DNA from: Spirochaetales bacterium
GTDB lineage: Bacteria; Spirochaetota; Spirochaetia; Sphaerochaetales; Sphaerochaetaceae
DNA length: 10,997 nucleotides
Assembly (NCBI GenBank): GCA_012800465.1
Contig: JAAZJI010000179.1
Span: 1-10,997 of the forward strand
Direction of reading: 5' to 3'
Positions 5,364 through 10,997 of this stretch are shown one piece after another. The position numbers and the translations under genes were made by a program. The notes beneath the pieces were generated by a model, which was given only the letters and a program-made list of their open reading frames with translations, ran no database searches and was not told the origin of the DNA. How positions within the stretch are numbered: position 1 is the stretch's first letter; every line of letters begins with the position of its first letter.

Positions 5364-7313
5364 ATGGCGGAAAAGCGAGCAGCAATCGGCAGACTCACTC
5401 CCCTCCAAGGGGTTCTGATCACCAGTCGGATCGCCCGGGGGCGGTTCGACAGGATCGTCGTCCCCGAAGCGGATCCCGCCTTCGTCACGGTCGCCCCCCG
5501 GGACATCCCCGGTTCCAACCGGCTGCGCGTCCTCGACGCCCAGGTCCCCCTGCTCAGCAGCGGAACGATCACCTACCGCGGCCAGCCGCTGCTCGCCCTC
5601 TTCGGCCCCGACCGGGAGAGCGCCCTCATCAAGGCCGGGGGGATCTCCGTCTCCTACGTCGAGGACGAACCGGTGGAGTCCCTCTCCGTGACCCCGTATT
5701 CCTACACCTTCGGAAATCTGGAGGAGGCGCTGAAGGAGGAGAACCTTCAGGTTCTCCAGCGGTCCTACTCCTTCCACTCCACGAGCAGGAAGCGCCTCAC
5801 CTACAACCGCGTCTCGGTGGCGTTCGACGGGGAGACCCTCCACGTCGAGGCGCCCACCCAGTGGCCCGCCCACGTCCGGGACAGCGTGGCGGAGGTCACC
5901 GGCCTGTCCAAAAAGAACGTCATCATCCACCGCCAGCCTTTCTATGCACCCCACGACGAGATGCTGGTCCTCCCCTCCCAGCTCGCCGCGCTGTGCAGCG
6001 TCGCGGCGATCAAAAGCGGTCGGGACACGGAGATCCTCCACGAGATGGAGGCCGCCCCGCCCCGGTATGGAATCACCCGCAAGACCTACTATCTGAGCAA
6101 CGGCAAGCCTCAGGCGGAGGAGATCCGGGTCGTCGTCGACCAGGGGTGCGCCGCCTTCTTCCGCGAAGAGCTGGTGAACCACCTCTACGCCGGCCTGATT
6201 CCCCTCTACCCGGTCGCAGCGCTGACGATCCGGGTGGAGATCCACACGACGAACAACCGCCCCGCCCACTTCTACGGTGGACTCGGCTACAGCGAGGCGC
6301 TCGCCAGCAGCGAGGCCCACTACAGCGAACTGGCGAAGCACACCGGCTACAATCCCCTCTCCTGGCGGATGAAGCATGCCGCCGAAAGCCCCTCCTCCGC
6401 CGCGATGGTCCGGACGGACAAGTATGCGAAGCTGAAGGAGCTCGCCTCTTCGGTGAGCAAGCGGGCGGACTTCGCCCGGAAGAACGCCGCCTACGAGATG
6501 CAGCGCCGGATGCGGATCCGACACTCCACCTTCTTCCGGTACGGCCGGGGAAACGGCCTCGCCCTCGCCCCGGGGATCGGAGGATTCAGCCGGGAGTACA
6601 AGGGGACTCCGACGCAGAGCGTCCAGGTGACCCTCCAGCCGAACGACCACGTCGTGATCAACACCTCCTTCTACAACACGGGGAACTCCGCCGAGATCTG
6701 GAAACAGATCGTCAGCGATGAGCTGGGCGTCTCGAAGAAGGACATCTCCTTCGTCGGGGACGGCAACGAGCTGCTGGACAGCGGCCCGTCGGTCCTCAAC
6801 GCGAACAGCGGAAGGATGCCCCGGCACATCCTGCGGGCGTGCCAGCTGATCAAGGAGAAACGGTTCGTCGAGCCCCTTCCGATCAGCGAGACCGTCACCT
6901 TCTTCCGCCATCCCTCGGCGAAGGATTCCCTCTTCTTCTCCAACTCGTGGGTCGCGATCATTCTTGAACTGGAGATCTCCCCCCTCGCCCTGGTGCCGGT
7001 CATCCGCTCCGTCTGGGTCTCGATCACCACCCCGAAGGTGTATGAGAAGGCCGCCTACATCAGCAAGGTCCGCCACACGATCGTGACGACGCTGCTCGAA
7101 GCGGGAGCCCGGCTCTCCCAGTCGAAGGGGTTCGAGATCGACATCCAGCTTGAGGAGGAGGGCGAAGGCATGCCCTCCTCGATGACCGCCGCCGTCAAGG
7201 GTGCGGTGACCGCCGCCCTGCTCACCGCCCTTGAGCAGGCGCTCGGATCGAACGTCGAGCACGTCCCGGTGGACGGACCGATGATTCTGGACCTTCTAAG
7301 GAGTACCCATTGA
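5364..7313 (+). CDS. Divergent xanthine dehydrogenase-family molybdopterin-binding-type subunit
   Basis: A 649-residue protein with the domain order of a molybdenum hydroxylase large subunit: an a/b hammerhead (about 15-105; APRDIPGSNRL, then YRGQPLLALFGPD), followed by the two molybdopterin-binding-type regions. Recognisable family landmarks are EAPTQWPAHVRDSVAEVTGL (162-181), TNNRPAHFYGGLGYSEAL (296-313), GYNPLSWRMKHA (328-339) and YGRGNGLALAPGIGG (393-407). Typical members have about 750-780 residues. The cofactor motifs are strongly altered: the usual GGGFGGK position reads QPFYAPHDE (191-199), RGFG reads YGGLG (304-308), the GQG loop reads TGNS (439-442), the GGxxQG loop reads KVRHTIV (568-574) and the terminal GxGE reads EGEGMPSSM (599-607). 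Molybdenum-cofactor binding or classical hydroxylase activity is therefore doubtful. The start ATG has AGAGGA five bases upstream; the open frame further upstream is antisense to ligA. The stop overlaps the next gene by four bases. Function and substrate are unknown. Confidence 0.85.
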   Translation: MAEKRAAIGRLTPLQGVLITSRIARGRFDRIVVPEADPAFVTVAPRDIPGSNRLRVLDAQVPLLSSGTITYRGQPLLALFGPDRESALIKAGGISVSYVEDEPVESLSVTPYSYTFGNLEEALKEENLQVLQRSYSFHSTSRKRLTYNRVSVAFDGETLHVEAPTQWPAHVRDSVAEVTGLSKKNVIIHRQPFYAPHDEMLVLPSQLAALCSVAAIKSGRDTEILHEMEAAPPRYGITRKTYYLSNGKPQAEEIRVVVDQGCAAFFREELVNHLYAGLIPLYPVAALTIRVEIHTTNNRPAHFYGGLGYSEALASSEAHYSELAKHTGYNPLSWRMKHAAESPSSAAMVRTDKYAKLKELASSVSKRADFARKNAAYEMQRRMRIRHSTFFRYGRGNGLALAPGIGGFSREYKGTPTQSVQVTLQPNDHVVINTSFYNTGNSAEIWKQIVSDELGVSKKDISFVGDGNELLDSGPSVLNANSGRMPRHILRACQLIKEKRFVEPLPISETVTFFRHPSAKDSLFFSNSWVAIILELEISPLALVPVIRSVWVSITTPKVYEKAAYISKVRHTIVTTLLEAGARLSQSKGFEIDIQLEEEGEGMPSSMTAAVKGAVTAALLTALEQALGSNVEHVPVDGPMILDLLRSTH

Positions 7314-7816
7314 AACTGGAATGCACCATCGACTCCAAGGCGCTGACCTTGCACGTCAATTCCACGAAGCCGCTCTCCCTGATGCTGATCGAGGATGTGG
7401 GGGTCAAATCGATGCTCAGCCACTGCCGGGGCAACGCATGCGGAAACTGCATCGTCCTGGTGGACGACGTGGCGGTGCTCAGCTGCATCGTTCCGGCGTT
7501 CCGCCTGAAGGATGCGAAGATCCGGACCTTCGAGACCTTTCATCGCACCCGGCTCTGCCGGGACATCGAACGGGCGTACCGGGTAAGCGGAAACAAGCCC
7601 TGCCCCGATTGCTATGCGTCGAAGACGCTGCTGATCGAATCGATCCTCACCGAGCTGATGGGCAGCAGCCGCAGCCGGGAGGAGGGAGTGGTCGACGAGA
7701 AGGCGATCATGCAGGAGCTCAGCCTGAACACCTGCCCGTGCATGGACGTGACGGAGCTGCTGGCGATCACGATCCAGGCGTTCGAGTACAGGAGGCGAAG
7801 GCGTGGAAGCAACTAG
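7310..7816 (+). CDS. 2Fe-2S subunit of the xanthine dehydrogenase-like complex
   Basis: A 168-residue small subunit of the molybdenum-hydroxylase type, expected to carry two 2Fe-2S clusters for electron transfer between flavin and molybdenum subunits. The plant-ferredoxin-like first cluster is well preserved: C39, C44, C47 and C59 in CRGNACGNC and LSC. The second, all-helical domain keeps four cysteines (C98, C101, C142, C144), but CGFCTPG is replaced by CPDCYAS and CRCTGY by CPCMDV. The protein ends in a basic tail (RRRRR, 161-165). The start is TTG at 7310, with AAGGAG (7298-7303) six bases upstream. TTGA is shared with the stop of the large-subunit gene, a classical coupling arrangement. 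The next gene begins inside its last 14 bases. Confidence 0.88.
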   Translation: MKLECTIDSKALTLHVNSTKPLSLMLIEDVGVKSMLSHCRGNACGNCIVLVDDVAVLSCIVPAFRLKDAKIRTFETFHRTRLCRDIERAYRVSGNKPCPDCYASKTLLIESILTELMGSSRSREEGVVDEKAIMQELSLNTCPCMDVTELLAITIQAFEYRRRRRGSN

Positions 7817-8684
7817 ATCCCCGATGATCCATCAGCCGCGGACCCTCGGCGAGCTTTCCCTCCTCTTCCAGCGAATCGAGCATCCTCTGCTCTGGGCGGG
7901 GGGGACCTACCTGATGAGCAGGAGCGACTTCTATCCTTTCCCCTCCAAGGCCCAGATCGTCGACCTGGGGCGGATCGAGGAGCTGAAGCGGATCAGCCGA
8001 ACCGACCGGCACATCGACATCGGGGCGATGGTGACCACCAGCAGCCTCCTCTCGGCAGGAAAACTGGTCCTTCCCTCGATCCTCAAGAGCGCGCTGGGCA
8101 GCATCATCAGCCACATCACCCGGCGTCAGATCACGATCGGCGGCTCGGTCTGCGAGCCGGAGAGCCGGATGGCGTTCTCCACCGCCCTTGCCGTCCTCGA
8201 CGCCCAGGCGGAGATCCGAAAGTGGGATGAGGGGCGCTTCACCGCCGCGTGGATCCCGGTCAACCGCCTCTACGACAAGAGAGGGGCGCTTCTGCTTGGC
8301 AAGACGCCCTTCGTCCTGACGAAGATCCGTCTGGGCCTGGAGTGGGGGGATTTCCAGCGCTTCGTCCTGATCGACAACCCGATCCGGACACCCGACACGG
8401 CGATCCTCGTGGCGTTCCAGGCCACCCGGAACCAGACCGCCTTGACGAAAGTCCGCTTTAGTGCTTCCTTTCCAAAGAGGGCGTTCCATCTCTCCCCCGA
8501 ACTGGAGAACCAGCTTTCGCTGCTGAACCTGCCGATCCACCCCGACCGGGTGAACACCATCTCCTACGAGATGGCCCACGACCTGATGAATCGCCATGAA
8601 TCGATCACCGAATTCCAGGCGGAGCGGACCAGGAGGGTCTTCGAATCCTTCCTGCATGAACTCAACATCCAGACGCTCTCCTAG
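7803..8684 (+). CDS. FAD-binding-type subunit of the xanthine dehydrogenase-like complex
   Basis: A 293-residue protein matching the medium, FAD-binding (PCMH/VAO-type) subunit of molybdenum hydroxylases. The first flavin motif AGGTYL (32-37) corresponds to the family's AGGTDL. The second, usually TIGGN, reads TIGGS (111-115), followed by VCEPESRMAFSTALAVLDAQAEI-like sequence in place of the usual sPaaD stretch. The C-terminal part (about 165-290) fits the CO dehydrogenase flavoprotein C-terminal domain. FAD binding is plausible but not assured. The start is GTG at 7803, with AGGAGG (7790-7795) seven bases upstream; an in-frame ATG at 7824 lacks a comparable site. It overlaps the iron-sulfur subunit gene by 14 bases, and dnaE follows after 18 bases. 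Gene order large-FeS-FAD is one of several seen for this complex. Confidence 0.85.
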   Translation: MEATRSPMIHQPRTLGELSLLFQRIEHPLLWAGGTYLMSRSDFYPFPSKAQIVDLGRIEELKRISRTDRHIDIGAMVTTSSLLSAGKLVLPSILKSALGSIISHITRRQITIGGSVCEPESRMAFSTALAVLDAQAEIRKWDEGRFTAAWIPVNRLYDKRGALLLGKTPFVLTKIRLGLEWGDFQRFVLIDNPIRTPDTAILVAFQATRNQTALTKVRFSASFPKRAFHLSPELENQLSLLNLPIHPDRVNTISYEMAHDLMNRHESITEFQAERTRRVFESFLHELNIQTLS

Positions 8685-8702
8685 GATCATACTGGAGGAA
8701 TG

Positions 8703-10997
8703 ATGACCCGGAATATCAGCGGCGGCTTCGTCCATCTGCACAACCATACGGATTTTTCGCTGCTCGACGGAGCGGCGAAGATTCCCGCCTACATGAAAAA
8801 AGCCAAAGAACTCGGGATGGACAGCATCGCGATCACCGACCATGGGAACCTCTTCGGCGCCCTGCACTTCTACTACGCCGCCAAGAAAGCCGGGATCAAA
8901 CCGATCATCGGTTGCGAGTTCTACGTCAATCCGCCCGATCGGACCGAGCGGCCCGAACCGGGCAGCGGGAAAAAGAGCCACCAGTACCACCTGATCCTCT
9001 TGGCGATGAACCGGACGGGGTATCAAAACCTGATGATCCTCTCCTCCCTGGCCTACACCGAGGGGTTCTACTTCCGCCCTCGGATCGATGACGAGCTCCT
9101 TGCGCGATACAACGAAGGTCTCATCTGCCTGTCGGCGTGTCTCGGCGGCGAGATTCTTCAGCACCTTTTGAACGGCGACTGGGAGGAAGCGAAGCGCCGG
9201 GCGCTCTGGTTCAGTTCCGTCTTCGACGACGGCCGCTACTATCTCGAGCTCCAGGACCACGGCCTGGAAGAGCAGAAACGGACCAATCCCCTCCTGAAAC
9301 GGCTCTCCGATGAGACGGGGATCCCCCTCGTGGCCACCAACGACATCCACTACATCGAGCAATCGGATGCGAACGCCCACGACCTGCTCCTCTGCGTGGG
9401 GACCAATGCGAAGAAGCACGACCCGAACCGGATGCGCTTCCCCAACGACCAGTTTTACTTCAAGAGCCGGGAGGAGATGGCGAATCTCTTTTCATGGGTT
9501 CCCGAGGCGATCGAGAACACCGTCAAAATCGCTGAGCGGTGCAATCTGGAGATCCAATTCCCCGGTCCGCAACTGCCGGTCTTTGAGGTGCCTGCGGGGT
9601 ACGGATCCCCCGCCGAATACCTCAGGACCCTCGCCCGGGAAGGGCTTTCCAACCGCTATGAGACGATCACCGGGGAGCTGACCGGGCGCCTCGAGTACGA
9701 GCTCGAGGTCATCATCTCGATGGGCTTCGAAGGCTATTTCCTCATCGTGATGGACTACATCCGCTGGGCGAAGCAGCAGGGGATCCCCGTCGGACCGGGA
9801 CGCGGTTCGGGGGCCGGCTCCCTGGTCGCGTACGCCCTCGACATCACCAACGTCGATCCGATCAAGTACAACCTGCTCTTCGAGCGTTTCCTCAACCCCG
9901 AACGGGTGAGCATGCCGGACTTCGACATCGACTTCTGCTTCGAACGAAGAGGGGAAGTGATCAACTACGTCACGGAAAAATACGGGCTCGACCGTGTCGC
10001 CCAGATCGCCACCTTCGGAACCCTCAAGGCCAAAGCGGTGGTGAAGGACGTCGCCCGGGTCCTCGACATCAGCTTCGAGGAGTCCAACCGGATCGCGAAG
10101 ATGATCCCCGACGATCTTGGGATGACGCTGGACAGGGCGTTCGCGGAGTCCCGGGAGCTGGTTGACCTGGAGAAGCAGGGGGGCGTCTACGCCGAGCTCT
10201 TCGACGCGGCTCGCCGCCTTGAAGGGATGGCCCGGCACATCTCGACCCATGCGGCGGGGGTGGTGATCGGAAGGGAGGAGCTCACCCGGTACGTCCCCCT
10301 CTACCGCGACGCCAAGACCGGCGCGATCTCCACCCAGTACTCGATGGAACTGCTGGAACCGTGCGGCCTGGTCAAGATGGACTTCCTCGGGCTGAAGACC
10401 CTCACCATGATCCGGCACGCCCAGGCCTTGATCCGAGCCAAGGACCCCACCTTCTCGATCGAGGAGATCGATGAGGAGGACGAGGCGACTTTCGCGATGC
10501 TCGGCCGGGGGGAGTCCAGCGCGATCTTCCAGTTCGAAAGCTCGGGGATGCAGAACGTCCTCAAGGAGGCGAAGCCCACCACGATCGAGGATCTGGTCGC
10601 CCTCAACGCTCTCTATCGCCCCGGGCCGATGAGGTTCATCCCCCAGTACATCGCCTGCAAGCACGGCCGTCAGCCGATCACCTACGCCGATCCCGAGCTG
10701 GAGGAGGAGCTGAAGAACACCTACGGGGTGATCGTCTATCAGGAGCAGGTGATGAAGGTCGCCCAGATCATCGCCGGCTACTCTCTGGGAGCCGCGGACA
10801 TCCTCAGGCGGATCATGGGCAAGAAGAAGGTCCAGGAGCTTGAAGCGGAAAAGGTGAAGTTCGTAAGCGGCGCGCTCGCCTTGGGCCGGAGCAGGGAGCA
10901 TGCGATCGAGATCTTCGAGATGCTCGAGCCGTTCGCCAACTATGGCTTCAACAAGAGCCATGCCCTCGCCTACTCCGTGATCGCCTATCAGACCGCA
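8703..10997 (+). CDS. dnaE: DNA polymerase III alpha subunit, 5' part (runs off the window)
   Basis: The first 765 codons of the replicative DNA polymerase, open to the last base and ending within the conserved NKSHALAYSVIAYQTA segment; about one third of a typical 1,150-residue DnaE is missing. The N-terminal PHP domain (about 1-280) keeps all nine expected metal ligands: H13, H15, D22, H47, E72, H96, C146, D214 and H216. Polymerase catalytic aspartates are D406 and D408 (PDFDIDF) and D560 (KMDFLGL), matching E. coli D401, D403 and D555. GPGRGSGAGSLVAY and ARHISTHAAGVVIG are also present. No intein or insertion is seen. ATG codons lie at 8700 and 8703. GGAGG (8694-8698) is one base from the first and four from the second, so 8703 is preferred. 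The 18-base gap after the FAD-type subunit gene shows no terminator, so read-through transcription is likely. Confidence 0.97.
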   Translation, partial: MTRNISGGFVHLHNHTDFSLLDGAAKIPAYMKKAKELGMDSIAITDHGNLFGALHFYYAAKKAGIKPIIGCEFYVNPPDRTERPEPGSGKKSHQYHLILLAMNRTGYQNLMILSSLAYTEGFYFRPRIDDELLARYNEGLICLSACLGGEILQHLLNGDWEEAKRRALWFSSVFDDGRYYLELQDHGLEEQKRTNPLLKRLSDETGIPLVATNDIHYIEQSDANAHDLLLCVGTNAKKHDPNRMRFPNDQFYFKSREEMANLFSWVPEAIENTVKIAERCNLEIQFPGPQLPVFEVPAGYGSPAEYLRTLAREGLSNRYETITGELTGRLEYELEVIISMGFEGYFLIVMDYIRWAKQQGIPVGPGRGSGAGSLVAYALDITNVDPIKYNLLFERFLNPERVSMPDFDIDFCFERRGEVINYVTEKYGLDRVAQIATFGTLKAKAVVKDVARVLDISFEESNRIAKMIPDDLGMTLDRAFAESRELVDLEKQGGVYAELFDAARRLEGMARHISTHAAGVVIGREELTRYVPLYRDAKTGAISTQYSMELLEPCGLVKMDFLGLKTLTMIRHAQALIRAKDPTFSIEEIDEEDEATFAMLGRGESSAIFQFESSGMQNVLKEAKPTTIEDLVALNALYRPGPMRFIPQYIACKHGRQPITYADPELEEELKNTYGVIVYQEQVMKVAQIIAGYSLGAADILRRIMGKKKVQELEAEKVKFVSGALALGRSREHAIEIFEMLEPFANYGFNKSHALAYSVIAYQTA

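Noticed and set aside
5288..6721. 477-codon plus-strand open frame overlapping the large subunit
   Set aside because: Out-of-frame reading dominated by Arg, Pro and Gly, typical of GC-rich shadows.
5280..7262. Upstream extension of the ligA open frame through the oxidoreductase gene
   Set aside because: It is antisense to the plus-strand large-subunit gene and resembles nothing; the LigA family N-terminus begins at 5279.
9689..9708. Repeated CTCGAG in dnaE
   Set aside because: It encodes repeated Leu-Glu pairs (LEYELE) in an ordinary conserved segment, so coding constraint explains it.
7767..10961. Two long minus-strand open frames opposite the FAD-type subunit and dnaE
   Set aside because: Both are antisense to conserved genes, with the usual Asp/Gly/Val/Leu-rich shadow composition and no domain.

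Overview
The window is a GC-rich bacterial chromosome segment made almost entirely of tightly packed genes in two divergent blocks. Left block, all on the minus strand: NAD-dependent DNA ligase (ligA), then a class I aminotransferase, a short ModE-type winged-helix regulator and an ATP-type 6-phosphofructokinase. The last three overlap end to end and look like one operon with its own promoter in the 74-base gap after ligA. Right block, all on the plus strand: three translationally coupled genes resembling the molybdenum-binding, 2Fe-2S and FAD subunits of the xanthine dehydrogenase family, followed 18 bases later by dnaE (DNA polymerase III alpha), which runs off the right edge.

The lineage cannot be fixed from the sequence alone. 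NAD-dependent ligase, a DnaE1-type polymerase with a complete PHP metal site, and a phosphofructokinase with the GGDGT/PKTIDND signature fit several bacterial phyla. My best guess is a GC-rich spirochaete, held with low to moderate confidence. No mobile element, CRISPR array, tRNA, rRNA or clear pseudogene was seen. Bases 1-180 are a non-coding AT-rich stretch.

The most unusual content is the xanthine dehydrogenase-like trio. The three proteins keep the overall fold order, intact frames, good ribosome binding sites and operon coupling. However, the large subunit has lost essentially all the glycine-rich and catalytic motifs that bind molybdopterin in this family, and the iron-sulfur subunit has a rewritten second cluster motif. 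It looks like a maintained but re-purposed molybdenum-hydroxylase scaffold, here co-directional with dnaE and divergent from ligA.

A second point is the 84-base ligA/oxidoreductase intergenic region. It holds two back-to-back sigma70-like promoters whose -35 boxes overlap one perfect 10-base palindrome. The ligA promoter is so close to the start codon that its transcript would be leaderless or nearly so. The ModE-type regulator lacks molybdate-binding domains; whether it connects to the oxidoreductase genes is open.
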